In this document: in pieces, positions 1 through 8,153 of the stretch
Position numbering within the stretch: position 1 is the stretch's first letter
Layout: the number at the start of each line of letters is the position of its first letter
Source: an uncultured Christensenella sp.
Lineage (GTDB): Bacteria > Bacillota > Clostridia > Christensenellales > CAG-917
Reading direction: 5' to 3'
DNA: 64,000 nt
NCBI GenBank assembly: GCA_910577815.1
Contig: CAJTNO010000002.1
Location: 1-64,000 of the forward strand
Position numbers and translations under genes: made by a program
The notes under the pieces: generated by a model
Databases searched by the model: none
What the model was told of the DNA's origin: nothing
Seen by the model: the letters and a program-made list of their open reading frames with translations, nothing else

Positions 1-3000
1 CTTTCAAATACCTTGTCTGCAAGCAAGTCAGTGTCGTCCATACTTGCAAAAGTCATTCCTTCAGCCTGCTGTCTGCCCATAAGATTGGCAAACATCATCT
101 TCATTGCCTCGTCACGCTTGGACTGTTCCTCGTCTCTGCGCGCCATTTCCTGACGATAGCGTTCTTCACGAGCTTCCATCTCTCGGCGCATTTCTTCTAT
201 AATGGATGCGCTATCGCCAAGCTGTCCGCCCTGCGCCGCCTGCGCTATAGTCTGCTGCAGTTCGCGCTGTCTGTTTTCCTGCGCTTCTTCACGCTCTAAT
301 ATTTTAGCTTCCTTGCGCTGTTCGCTCTCCTCTATTGCCGTTTCCTTGGCAAGCTCCGCTTTCTTCCAGCCTCTGCGCGTTATAAGAGCTATCAGGAACA
401 TCAGCAGCATCACTCCGCACAGCGAGAACGCTATTATGCTCCATACCATATTGGACAGATTAAGCCATACTATATTAGGTGCAAATATCGGTAAAAATCC
501 TGCCGCATAGGTCTTAGCATTGTACTTCTTTGCCTCGCCCTTTGCTTTCTTCTTGCGGTTTCCGTACTGTATTGCCTTTATCATAAAGATTAAGGTTAAC
601 AGTATTGCCACGCAGGACGTTATCACCTGCCACAGCGGGAAATGACTTTCTATCAGCTTTTCAAAGAATTCCTTTATCTTATCTATAAAGCTTCCGCCGT
701 CCTCGTCTCCGGGCTTCGGATTAGGATTATCCGGGTCCTCGGGATAGAACGGATTATTCGGGTCTAACGGGTCGTATAACTGCTCGTTTTCGCTTACAGT
801 AAACTCCTGCCAATCCGTTGTGTAATAATCTCCGTTGAAATCATTGGCAAATTCATAGTTATTTCTGTCCTTTACAAGCGCGCGTACCTTATACGTGTTG
901 CCCGTTTTGAGCTGAGAGAACACAAGCGGATTACCGTTCATATCCTCGTACTCATACAGCACTCCCTGCAATTCATAGAAAGTAAGCTGCAAGGACGGTG
1001 GATTATGAGACGTTACCCACGTGGAATTATTTATTATCCTCTTTGTAATTTCATACTCTATTACCGCAGTGCCATTATTTACGTTAGCTCCTGTAAGGTA
1101 ATAGCCCGTTACTCCCTGCTTTATACTTATCTCTACCCTGTACTCGCCCACATTCATAGGTATATCGGACAGCGCAGCAACTCCGTTTCTGTCATAGTAG
1201 ACTATGTCTAACAAGTCCACTCCTATAGTACCGACAAGTATATTTATAGTTACCGCCTGCGATTTTGCATTGTATTGCAAGCTCTTATTTGCAAGGTCGA
1301 CTTCAACCGCTTCGGAAAGCTCACCAAGTGCAAAATACGTTGAATATACGTCCTGCAAATCATAGTTATTTGCCTGAGATGCATTTGCAAACACAGGCTT
1401 TACCTTGTAGAACTTCCTTACGTTATCCATTATCTCTATATCGTTAATAGTAAGGTAGTCATTTGGATTGAGTATATTTCCGCTTTCATCCGTTTCATAG
1501 AAATGATACGTGAGTACGTTTTTATACTGGTCTCCCTTGATTATAGGATAGGTAAACTGTTTTCCGTTCTTATCCAAGCCTGTTGTATTCTGCCAATCTA
1601 TGGGGATAACCGCTTTTACAACTTCCCAGTACTTGTCCCACTCAAAGGCAGAACCGTTACTGCTGTTGTAAATGTATGATGATGCGTCCGATTGTATAGG
1701 CAGAATATAATTATTTATATAATTTCCGCTTAAAGTAAACGAAACCGATGCAGTGCCTTTATCTCCTACGTTCTTACCCTCGTATACGCCCGCATAGCTT
1801 GGGATAAGTCCGGCAGGTAACGCAGACGGCTCTAATACTGCGGATACGGTATTGCCCGTATACGGAATTTTTCCGTCTCCTACCCACTTTACATTGGATA
1901 AATCAAACTTAGCCTTTTGTATCTCCCAGGTTATCTCGTAGATTTGCGAATTCCCGTCGCTTAAAAGCCGTACCTGTGTCGTATAGCTATCTGCATTTAT
2001 TCCATTTCCGTTTGACGTACCCGGTATTACCTTGTATCCACCCACGCCAAAGCTATTGTCCATTGTATAGCCGTCCGGCAGCCATACTTCAAAACTGTAG
2101 TGTCTTCCGTCATATACGATTGGACTTCCGCCAAACGCTATGCTCGTCTGATTTACGCTTGCGTCGGTATATTCGCCGAATACGTCCGCTCCGTCTGCCT
2201 GAAGCTGCCAGGTTAGCATTGAACGCACGCCCGCTTTTAGTTCGACAGTCGTTGTAAATCCGTCCTGAGATAAAGCATAGTTCTTGCCGTCTAACTGAGT
2301 ATCGTCAATTTCAAACTTAAGCTGATACGTTCTGCCGTTTGGAGTTCCCGTAAACGTCAAATTTACAGGTATATCCCTGCTTGACTGGTCCAACGTTACA
2401 GTTCCTACCGTCTTGGATAATCCGTCAGTTGACGCAATTACATTTAACACTACCTGCTTGCCGTTATGCACAGGAGTATTGATATCTATTTTCATCCTTA
2501 ATGCCAACGTAGAATCCCTGCTGCTGACAAGCGTGCGGTTGCCTCCGTCCGATAAGTCTGTAATGTTTATCGTCTTTTGTGCAACTATAAACTGTAACTT
2601 ATTACCGGAAGTAGCCCACTGATAATTTTTTGTATCGGTTAAACTGACATCAAGCGTATAGGTGCCTGCCTCTAAGCCTGTTGCTGTAGCCTCGCCATTA
2701 CCAAACGTCACCTTATTTGTTAAATTACTTGGAACTTTAATATCTATAAGCGAACTGTCATAAGAGTTTAACGTATAATATAGCGTCCCGTTTCCTGCAT
2801 AATCCTCTGAATTATCATTATCAAACCAGGTTGGGAAGTCAATAGGTTGAGGGGTAATGAATATGTCTACGTTTCTAGTTTTTCCGGTTAAACCGTCTGA
2901 CCATATGATATTATTTATGCCGTCTTTAATGGTAAGATTGGCTTTGTAGTTACCTACGACTATAGGTGCGCTGTTTAATTTGGTTTGAGTGTCAGCGTCA

Positions 3001-4424
3001 TAATATTCAACTGTGACGGAATCTTTTACGTCATTATACCAAGCTTCGCCCTCAATACCCTTAGCAGTGCCGTCATACACTTCTGAGATGGTATTACCTA
3101 AGCTTATTTCATATTTGCTTGCTTCTTGTGCTTTTGTAAGGTTTAAATGCAATGCAGGACGCACAGCGTAAGCAGTCGAGGAGGTCGCATTCTTCCAGCC
3201 CCCGGAGGCGCTCAAATAGCAGGTGTACGCCGCACCAGCAGTACTGCTGGAACGCAGCCACGAAATACCGCTCGACTTAAGTATTGCGTTCCCGTTGGGA
3301 ATACCCCATAAGCTCGTTCCCAAGTCAGTGCCGCTATTGTAGTAGCCTGTCTCCGTCAGGCTTGGCAGCCATAAATAGTCGTCTTTCCACTCGTAGTAAC
3401 GAGTGTTGTCAATTACCTGACGCATATCGTTGATGTTGGGAGTAGTAGCAGATCCCGTGCCCCAACCCTTGCTGCCGCTGGTGTGCGTGAGGCTTGTGTT
3501 CGGTCCCGTCACGCCGTCCGTGCCGTTGCCCCAAGCTTCGTTGGGCAACAAATACATTATACCTTTACCATTGTAGCTCCAAACATAGTTCTCTGCAATC
3601 TGATAATTTACCTGTGCCGGGGTTGCCAAAAAATCTATAAGGCTTGTATTTTCAGCCACGCTCCCCTCAAGCGCACTGTTGGACATTGTAAATTTAGCAT
3701 ACGGATTTTGTGCTCTGTTGCTTGCGCTCACCGTCGTCTGCGCAGTATAGCTATTAGCATACTGCGTGTTTGCGTTGTTTATATTGCCGTTGTTTAGCGT
3801 TTCTATTCTTATTCTGCTTGCGCCGTATTCGTTTGCGGCATACGTCTGATTGGTCGCGCTGCTGCTTATGACACCAAACGACCACGGCTTATTACCTACA
3901 GCCGTGTCGTTTTCCGCCATCCACAGCGTGGCTATCAAATCACCTGCATTGCCGCCGTTGCTTGAATTTGCATTGCTGTTGGTAGTAAGATATACTACGT
4001 TCCACTTATATCCGCCAAATTCAATCGTAATCGGATTTCCGTTTGCTATCTCGCTGAAATTGATTGAATGCGGTTGCACATTTTCACTTGCGTCAACTCC
4101 GGATATTGTACCCGAACCTATGGTTTTACTTGTGGAAGTTTTTACTTTGTTTAAAGTATCGGTATAAGTACCCGTATCCGCACCGAGAATTGCGCCGTAA
4201 AGTTTATCAAGTACTGCGGCATTTATAACTCCGCCGTCCTCTCTTGTTTCGTAATTTGAAAAAGTCAAAGAGCCTATAGAAGCAGGCGCGGAGCCTGCCG
4301 TATATGCATTACTGTTAAGTGAGTTTTGTCCGCTAAAAGAAAGAATTGCGCTTGTCAAAACAAACGCAAATATTAGTGCGATTATTGCAAAGAATTTTCT
4401 ATTTCTTTTGCGCGTCAATTCCAT
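1..4424 (-). CDS. Very large cell-surface protein with DUF6273-like and Ig-like/MBG-like domains (C-terminus beyond the left edge)
   Basis: An uninterrupted minus-strand reading frame runs from ATG 4424 off the left edge, 1474 codons in view. Residues 1-30 (MELTRKRNRKFFAIIALIF...) are a basic-plus-hydrophobic signal peptide. Roughly residues 130-425 resemble a DUF6273-type domain (WLPSLTETGYY, WLRSSS, a closing YAVRPALHLNL). Residues 430-1230 are beta-rich with repeated VYDGTAKG-like and GNYKANLTI-like motifs of the MBG/Ig-like kind. An acidic Pro-rich stalk follows, then membrane segments near 1258-1278 and 1318-1343, then a highly charged Glu/Arg-rich coiled coil (about 1350-1455) that should lie in the cytoplasm. 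It is probably an anchored exported protein; ligand and role are unknown. The start has only a weak Shine-Dalgarno (GGGGGT next to the ATG). The upstream DNA carries a possible invertible promoter. Confidence 0.8.
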   Translation of the reverse strand, partial: MELTRKRNRKFFAIIALIFAFVLTSAILSFSGQNSLNSNAYTAGSAPASIGSLTFSNYETREDGGVINAAVLDKLYGAILGADTGTYTDTLNKVKTSTSKTIGSGTISGVDASENVQPHSINFSEIANGNPITIEFGGYKWNVVYLTTNSNANSSNGGNAGDLIATLWMAENDTAVGNKPWSFGVISSSATNQTYAANEYGASRIRIETLNNGNINNANTQYANSYTAQTTVSASNRAQNPYAKFTMSNSALEGSVAENTSLIDFLATPAQVNYQIAENYVWSYNGKGIMYLLPNEAWGNGTDGVTGPNTSLTHTSGSKGWGTGSATTPNINDMRQVIDNTRYYEWKDDYLWLPSLTETGYYNSGTDLGTSLWGIPNGNAILKSSGISWLRSSSTAGAAYTCYLSASGGWKNATSSTAYAVRPALHLNLTKAQEASKYEISLGNTISEVYDGTAKGIEGEAWYNDVKDSVTVEYYDADTQTKLNSAPIVVGNYKANLTIKDGINNIIWSDGLTGKTRNVDIFITPQPIDFPTWFDNDNSEDYAGNGTLYYTLNSYDSSLIDIKVPSNLTNKVTFGNGEATATGLEAGTYTLDVSLTDTKNYQWATSGNKLQFIVAQKTINITDLSDGGNRTLVSSRDSTLALRMKIDINTPVHNGKQVVLNVIASTDGLSKTVGTVTLDQSSRDIPVNLTFTGTPNGRTYQLKFEIDDTQLDGKNYALSQDGFTTTVELKAGVRSMLTWQLQADGADVFGEYTDASVNQTSIAFGGSPIVYDGRHYSFEVWLPDGYTMDNSFGVGGYKVIPGTSNGNGINADSYTTQVRLLSDGNSQIYEITWEIQKAKFDLSNVKWVGDGKIPYTGNTVSAVLEPSALPAGLIPSYAGVYEGKNVGDKGTASVSFTLSGNYINNYILPIQSDASSYIYNSSNGSAFEWDKYWEVVKAVIPIDWQNTTGLDKNGKQFTYPIIKGDQYKNVLTYHFYETDESGNILNPNDYLTINDIEIMDNVRKFYKVKPVFANASQANNYDLQDVYSTYFALGELSEAVEVDLANKSLQYNAKSQAVTINILVGTIGVDLLDIVYYDRNGVAALSDIPMNVGEYRVEISIKQGVTGYYLTGANVNNGTAVIEYEITKRIINNSTWVTSHNPPSLQLTFYELQGVLYEYEDMNGNPLVFSQLKTGNTYKVRALVKDRNNYEFANDFNGDYYTTDWQEFTVSENEQLYDPLDPNNPFYPEDPDNPNPKPGDEDGGSFIDKIKEFFEKLIESHFPLWQVITSCVAILLTLIFMIKAIQYGNRKKKAKGEAKKYNAKTYAAGFLPIFAPNIVWLNLSNMVWSIIAFSLCGVMLLMFLIALITRRGWKKAELAKETAIEESEQRKEAKILEREEAQENRQRELQQTIAQAAQGGQLGDSASIIEEMRREMEAREERYRQEMARRDEEQSKRDEAMKMMFANLMGRQQAEGMTFASMDDTDLLADKVFE

Positions 4425-4459
4425 ACCCCCGTAGTATAATTCCCGCAAATGGAATTATG

Positions 4460-4480
4460 CATAGAATATACTGTTCTATG
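4460..4480 (+). repeat. Left inverted site of the candidate switch
   Basis: A 21-bp imperfect dyad: arm CATAGAA, asymmetric spacer TATACTG, arm TTCTATG. Short inverted arms around an asymmetric spacer of 6-8 bp are typical of tyrosine recombinase core sites; they could also be a repressor operator. Confidence 0.7.
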
Positions 4481-4572
4481 AACATCGTAGGAAATTACAG
4501 GGAAAAGTAATGACAAATACAAGTATGAAAGTATTAAAAAACGCGCAAAAATGCGTATTTACCCGAAATTTA

Positions 4573-4618
4573 TTGACAAATAATTGCGGTTTACATAGAA
4601 TTATACTGCTGATATAAT
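4573..4618 (+). promoter_or_regulatory. Two overlapping strong promoters pointing right inside the switch
   Basis: TTGACA (4573-4578), 17 bp, TAGAAT (4596-4601); and TTTACA (4590-4595), 17 bp, TATAAT (4613-4618). Neither has a plus-strand gene downstream in the present orientation. CATAGAATTATACTG at 4594-4608 also resembles part of the flanking 21-bp sites. Confidence 0.65.
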
Positions 4619-4626
4619 AAATACGT

Positions 4627-4647
4627 ACATAGAACAGTATATTCTAT
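4627..4647 (-). repeat. Right inverted site of the candidate switch
   Basis: Exact reverse complement of 4460-4480, including the spacer (CAGTATA on this strand). Here the dyad is longer: 11-bp arms (CGTACATAGAA and its complement) from 4624 to 4652, followed by TTTATTTT. As RNA it could form a hairpin that stops rightward transcripts before they run antisense into pyrR. Confidence 0.7.
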
Positions 4648-4698
4648 GTACGTTTATTTTCAATTTATTGGTTTATAGCCTAACGCTATAACCTACTT

Positions 4699-5232
4699 TT
4701 AATCCTCGCAAAGCATTATATTGGTTTCTCCGTCGGTTTCGCTGAATTTAACCGCTATCTGCTCCTGCAAAGACGTAGGAATGTTTTTACCTACGTAATC
4801 CGCGCGTATCGGAAGCTCGCGGTGTCCTCTGTCTACAAGCACGGCAAGCTGAATCGATTTAGGTCTGCCGAAATGCAACACCGCTTCAATAGCCGCTCTT
4901 GCGGTTCTGCCTGTAAAAAGCACGTCGTCGCACAAAATTACGTTTTTATCCTGTATATCGAAGTCTATCTCGGTGGCGTTTACGGAGGTGCGCTCGGACA
5001 GCGTTCTGTCATCCCTGTAATGCGTTATATCTATCGCGCCTATATTAAGCTGTACGCCCTCGATGCGCTTTATATTCTCACCTATGCGCTTTGCCATAGG
5101 CACTCCGCGAGTGCGTATTCCTACAAGCACAACGTCATTTATGCCCCTATTTTTTTCTACTATCTCGTGCGACATCCTCACAAGCGCGCGATTTAAGGTT
5201 ATTTCGTCAAGCAAGGTGACTTTTGCTTTCAT
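4699..5232 (-). CDS. pyrR: Bifunctional pyr operon regulator / uracil phosphoribosyltransferase PyrR
   Basis: 177 residues, full length for PyrR. In this family the protein binds pyr leader RNA in response to UMP and can also convert uracil and PRPP to UMP. The type I phosphoribosyltransferase PRPP loop is VILCDDVLFTGRTARAA at residues 98-114; GIRTRGVPMA (38-47) and the C-terminal VDRGHRELPIRADYVGKNIP block also match. It lies about 100 bp downstream of the radical SAM gene on the same strand. No pyr biosynthesis gene is in view, so any regulatory targets are elsewhere. Family assignment is secure; RNA binding is inferred from the family. Confidence 0.93.
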   Translation of the reverse strand: MKAKVTLLDEITLNRALVRMSHEIVEKNRGINDVVLVGIRTRGVPMAKRIGENIKRIEGVQLNIGAIDITHYRDDRTLSERTSVNATEIDFDIQDKNVILCDDVLFTGRTARAAIEAVLHFGRPKSIQLAVLVDRGHRELPIRADYVGKNIPTSLQEQIAVKFSETDGETNIMLCED

Positions 5233-5336
5233 ACGTATATCCTCTGTCTTATATATACAACATATCAGTTATTTATAATTACATTTATAACGCCCGCTAT
5301 AGCGGCGCATAGTTGCATTTACAATATAACTATAAC

Positions 5337-6164
5337 CTATCTGCAAGCGGTTTTCAATATATCGCTCAATTCATCGAGGTTGAAATCGGGGACGTATTCC
5401 TCGGTTGCGCTTTCAAGCTCCTGACAAAAGCCGTTTTTCAAGCCCGCTTCAAAAAACGCCTCCGTTGCGTATTCATACTCCTCTCGCGTAAGCCTGCGTC
5501 CGAGCCTGCTATCCGCCGCCACCGCGGGAGTAGGAAAGTACTGCCCCATAAGACTGACCGTCATATTTCTGTCTATATCCGCTATGGCTTTCAATACCTG
5601 TTTGGTATTTTCCTTTGCCTCGGGCAGTACCAGATGCCGCACTATAACGCCCTCTGTCATAATTCCGTCATTGTCGTACACGTCGCGCGGACGCTGTCTT
5701 TTCATCTCGGTGATTGCGCGCACCGCAAGCTCATAATATCCCTTGGCGCGGGAATACTCCCAGGCAAGTCCGTCATCCGAATACTTGAAATCAGGCAGAT
5801 ATATATCCACAAGTCCGTCAAGCTTTTTGAGGTTGGCTACGGTTTCGTAGCCGCTGCTATTCCATACTATGGGCAAGCCTACGACCTCTTTGGATTTTTC
5901 AAGTACAGGCACAAGCAAGCCGGTATAGTTGGACGGAGTAACAAGATTTATGTTGTGCGCTCCTATATCCTTAAGATACAGCATACAGTCCAACAGCTGA
6001 CGCTCGGATATTTCAATTCCCTTGCCTCCGCGCGAAATTTCGTAATTCTGGCAATATCTACAGCCGAGATTACAGCCCGAAAAGAAAATCGTGCCGCTGC
6101 CTCTCTCTCCCGAAATACAAGGCTCCTCAAAGTGATGTAGTCCTACGCGCGCAATCTTAAGCAT
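5337..6164 (-). CDS. Radical SAM protein, PflX-like (COG1313)
   Basis: 275 residues from ATG 6164. The radical SAM cluster motif is CNLGCRYC with C31, C35 and C38, preceded by HHFEEPCISGERGSGTIFFSG, which is typical of the PflX-like group annotated as putative pyruvate formate-lyase activating proteins; the true substrate is unknown. A GTG at 6185 would extend it by 7 residues, but it falls inside the hairpin I read as the tRNA-Pro terminator, so ATG 6164 is preferred although neither start has a good Shine-Dalgarno. Many relatives carry an extra N-terminal CxLCPRxC segment; the in-frame upstream codons here do not encode it. Confidence 0.82.
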   Translation of the reverse strand: MLKIARVGLHHFEEPCISGERGSGTIFFSGCNLGCRYCQNYEISRGGKGIEISERQLLDCMLYLKDIGAHNINLVTPSNYTGLLVPVLEKSKEVVGLPIVWNSSGYETVANLKKLDGLVDIYLPDFKYSDDGLAWEYSRAKGYYELAVRAITEMKRQRPRDVYDNDGIMTEGVIVRHLVLPEAKENTKQVLKAIADIDRNMTVSLMGQYFPTPAVAADSRLGRRLTREEYEYATEAFFEAGLKNGFCQELESATEEYVPDFNLDELSDILKTACR

Positions 6165-6179
6165 ATATCTTAAACAAAT

Positions 6180-6227
6180 ATCCACCCTGCTCGGGTGGAT
6201 ACTATCTGATACCCACCCGTTGGTGGG
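6180..6227 (-). terminator. Tandem hairpins after tRNA-Pro(CGG)
   Basis: On the minus strand CCCACC-AACG-GGTGGG (6212-6227) is followed by ATCCACCC-GAGCA-GGGTGGAT (6180-6200) and ATTTGTTT. The second hairpin is a plausible intrinsic terminator for the tRNA. Confidence 0.5.
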
Positions 6228-6233
6228 ATATTA

Positions 6234-6310
6234 TGGTCGGAGTGGCGAGACTTGAACTCGCGGCCTTATGGTCCCGAACCATACGCGCTACCAAACTGCG
6301 CTACACCCCG
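6234..6310 (-). tRNA. tRNA-Pro(CGG)
   Basis: 77 nt including an encoded CCA (6234-6236). Acceptor CGGGGTG pairs with CACTCCG, the D-loop has AGTTTGGTAG, the anticodon stem TATGG/CCATA encloses TTCGGGA with anticodon CGG and G37 (usual for proline), and the T-arm has GTTCAAGTC. Confidence 0.95.
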
Positions 6311-6324
6311 TTTTTATTATGCTG

Positions 6325-6391
6325 TTGTTTGGAAGCCGCGTCTAAGGTAGTGCCACATAACCTCCCGACTGCCAAACTGCGCGACACCCAG
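6325..6391 (-). pseudogene. Degenerate tRNA-Pro-like fragment
   Basis: The minus-strand sequence CTGGGTGTCGCGCAGTTTGG (6372-6391) nearly matches the 5' end of tRNA-Pro(GGG) at 63.5 kb (one change), covering acceptor and D-arm. The rest (to about 6325) has no proper anticodon or T-arm and no matching acceptor 3' strand. It lies between the promoter at 6430-6458 and the intact tRNA-Pro(CGG), so it is probably co-transcribed with it. Confidence 0.5.
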
Positions 6392-6429
6392 TTGTTATAT
6401 CTTATTTCATTTAAAGATTTAACGCAATA

Positions 6430-6458
6430 ATATTAGCAACAACGCATAAAAAAGTCAA
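6430..6458 (-). promoter_or_regulatory. Promoter of the tRNA-Pro(CGG) unit
   Basis: Minus strand TTGACT (6453-6458), 17 bp, TAATAT (6430-6435). It is the only good promoter upstream of the tRNA-like fragment and tRNA-Pro(CGG). Confidence 0.55.
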
Positions 6459-6495
6459 GTATTGCGCAATTTGTTTTTTTAAATGCAAAAAGTAT

Positions 6496-6524
6496 TTGCA
6501 AAATTTAAAAGTATGATATATAAT
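6496..6524 (+). promoter_or_regulatory. Promoter of tRNA-Gln
   Basis: TTGCAA (6496-6501), 17 bp, TATAAT (6519-6524); the tRNA begins 12 bp beyond the -10. Confidence 0.7.
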
Positions 6525-6535
6525 GCTTACAGCGA

Positions 6536-6609
6536 TGGAGCTTGGTGTAGTGGTAGCACTTGGGCCTCTGACTCCCACTGTGTAGGTTCGATTCCTATAG
6601 CTCCTGCCA
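6536..6609 (+). tRNA. tRNA-Gln(CTG)
   Basis: 74 nt with encoded CCA (6607-6609). The anticodon loop CTCTGAC gives anticodon CTG; the T-arm is GTAGG/CCTAT around TTCGATT; the acceptor GGAGCT pairs with AGCTCC. One C-T mismatch closes the anticodon stem and position 1 faces a T, both mildly unusual. Confidence 0.88.
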
Positions 6610-6614
6610 ACGCA

Positions 6615-6646
6615 AACCCTCTCACGTAAGTGGGAGGGTTATTTTA
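6615..6646 (+). terminator. Terminator of tRNA-Gln
   Basis: AACCCTCTCAC-GTAA-GTGGGAGGGTT (one wobble pair) followed by ATTTTATTT, directly after the tRNA. Confidence 0.75.
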
Positions 6647-6898
6647 TTTCATTGTTTCAACAGGTGATTTTTTAACAACTCTTAAATCATTTATATTTGC
6701 GGACAAGCATTCTCCGCAATAATTGCCATCCTCATCAATCCAAGAAAAATCCACTTCGATGTCGTCTCTAACCGCTTTGTCATCCATAACACAGCCTATG
6801 GCTCCTTTATGAATTCCGCACTCTGAATACCGCTCTTTCTCCACAGTTAATTCAACCATATCATATGCTTTTATCAATTTAGGCTTAAATAGGCACAT
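6644..6898 (-). CDS. Small DUF4926-like protein
   Basis: 84 residues. The pattern MVELTVEKERY...GIHKGAIGCVMD...IEVDFSW...LRVV resembles the small SH3-like DUF4926 fold (a charged loop, KGAIGCV, then beta strands), but this is a pattern-level resemblance only. The stop overlaps the T-rich end of the tRNA-Gln terminator, so the genes converge. It is 29 bp downstream of the P1 peptidase on the same strand and may share its transcript. Function unknown. Confidence 0.6.
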   Translation of the reverse strand: MCLFKPKLIKAYDMVELTVEKERYSECGIHKGAIGCVMDDKAVRDDIEVDFSWIDEDGNYCGECLSANINDLRVVKKSPVETMK

Positions 6899-6927
6899 AA
6901 TCTACTACCTTTGAATTCTATAGTTAT

Positions 6928-7866
6928 TTATTCTTCGTCCGTTTCGTCGAAAATTATTTCGTATTCCTTATCCAGCTTAACGGCGTTTACTATGGCTTTG
7001 ACAGTTGCCTCTACAGCGGCGCTCTGCAATATCGCAAAATTGACAACAGGCTTCTTACCGCTTGCCATACAAAACATAGTATCTCCGTCGTAGTCCGTAT
7101 GCACGGGACGGATAGCTCTTGCAAGCCCGTTATGCGAAATACTCGCCAGCTTATTTGCGCCCACCTTATCGATATTGGCGTCGGTGAGAATACATCCTAT
7201 AGTAGTATTTGCGCCTGTAATAAGCTTGGCAACCTCGCCGTTTGCAAGCACCTTCTGCGTATCTATAAATCCGTCCTTACCCTTTGCGCCCGCAATTATC
7301 CTCTCTCCGTCATACACGTCGCCCATAGCGTTTACGGCAACTACAGCAGTCACCGTAACTCCCATTGCTTTTACGGTTGCGGCGCCTATTCCGCTTTTGC
7401 ACGCGTTTTTAAGTCCTCTGATTTTTCCCACCGTAGCGCCCTTGCCTGCGCCGACGTTGCCGAATACAGGGAGCTTGTCCGAATTTTCGCAAGCCTTATA
7501 GCCGTACTCGGCGGTAGGATAATGATACTCCTTTTGATTGAGGTCAAACAAAACCGCGCCCGATACGATAGGCACAAGCTTTCCCGCGGTTCTGTATCCG
7601 TAACCGTGCTGCTTCAGCCAATCCATAACTCCGCAGCTCGCGGCAAGCCCGTACGCCGAACCTCCCGATAAAACGACGGCATTGATTTTTTGCATCATCT
7701 TCTCGTTTCGCAGCAAATCCGTTTCTCTCGTGCCCGGAGCGCCGCCGCGTTGGTCGCATCCGCCGATTGCTCCCTTTTTGGCAAGCAACACCGTTACGCC
7801 CGTAAACTCGTCGTCATAATGACCCATTTCAAATCCCCTTGGGATAACTATTTCCGCTTTACTCAT
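6928..7866 (-). CDS. P1 (S58) family peptidase, DmpA/BapA-like
   Basis: 312 residues, normal for the family, whose members are aminopeptidases/amidases that self-cleave to expose an N-terminal nucleophile. Seen: GGCDQRGGAPGTRETD (35-50), VVLSGGSAYGLA (64-75), FGNVGAGKGATVGK, and the processing region GANTTIGCILTDA where cleavage before T221 or T222 would free the nucleophile. Start ATG 7866 has AGAGGAAAA upstream. Substrates in this organism are unknown, probably small or beta-amino peptides. The next 290 bp rightward hold no gene. Confidence 0.9.
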   Translation of the reverse strand: MSKAEIVIPRGFEMGHYDDEFTGVTVLLAKKGAIGGCDQRGGAPGTRETDLLRNEKMMQKINAVVLSGGSAYGLAASCGVMDWLKQHGYGYRTAGKLVPIVSGAVLFDLNQKEYHYPTAEYGYKACENSDKLPVFGNVGAGKGATVGKIRGLKNACKSGIGAATVKAMGVTVTAVVAVNAMGDVYDGERIIAGAKGKDGFIDTQKVLANGEVAKLITGANTTIGCILTDANIDKVGANKLASISHNGLARAIRPVHTDYDGDTMFCMASGKKPVVNFAILQSAAVEATVKAIVNAVKLDKEYEIIFDETDEE

Positions 7867-8116
7867 TTTTCCTCTTTAATAAATTTACGTCATACAGGCT
7901 TGTAAACTTTCCGTAGTGGATAATTTAACAAGCTCTGTACTTGTATTTTATATTTATATTTTGTTTTAATATATTTGTAACTATATTGTTTTTATATAAT
8001 ATTTCTTTACTCTGTATTATAGCTTACGCCAAACCGATTTACAACAACTATGTTCTAATTATTTTTACATATTAAAAACAGCATTGACGGGCTGACAGCA
8101 TATTACAAGTTATTTA

Positions 8117-8145
8117 TTGCAAATACATAGCGATTGTGATAAAAT
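8117..8145 (+). promoter_or_regulatory. Promoter of thiN
   Basis: TTGCAA (8117-8122), 17 bp, TAAAAT (8140-8145). A start 6-9 bp downstream falls at 8151-8154, which is at or just before ATG 8154, so the message is probably leaderless. The AT-rich gap 7867-8116 shows nothing else. Confidence 0.5.
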
Positions 8146-8153
8146 TCGGTATT

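Larger units (their letters stand above)
4460..4647. other. Candidate invertible promoter segment bounded by inverted 21-bp sites
   Basis: The outer limits are two 21-bp sites that are exact reverse complements of each other (4460-4480 and 4627-4647), with 146 bp between them. The only consensus-grade promoters inside point right, away from the surface protein gene at 4424 and toward the 3' end of pyrR, which is on the opposite strand; no plus-strand gene lies there. Inverting the segment (p becomes 9107-p) would put the -10 at about 4489-4494 and the transcription start near 4482, giving a leader of about 58 nt to the ATG. That is the geometry of known phase-variable surface-protein switches. 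No recombinase gene is adjacent, and the orientation change is inferred, not seen. Confidence 0.6.

Noticed and set aside
5313..6140. 275-codon plus-strand frame opposite the radical SAM gene
   Set aside because: It mirrors the radical SAM gene, which has all expected motifs; the plus frame has no recognisable domain.
6233..6430. Plus-strand frame across the tRNA-Pro(CGG) locus
   Set aside because: It is antisense to the tRNA and its upstream fragment and reads conserved tRNA bases as codons.
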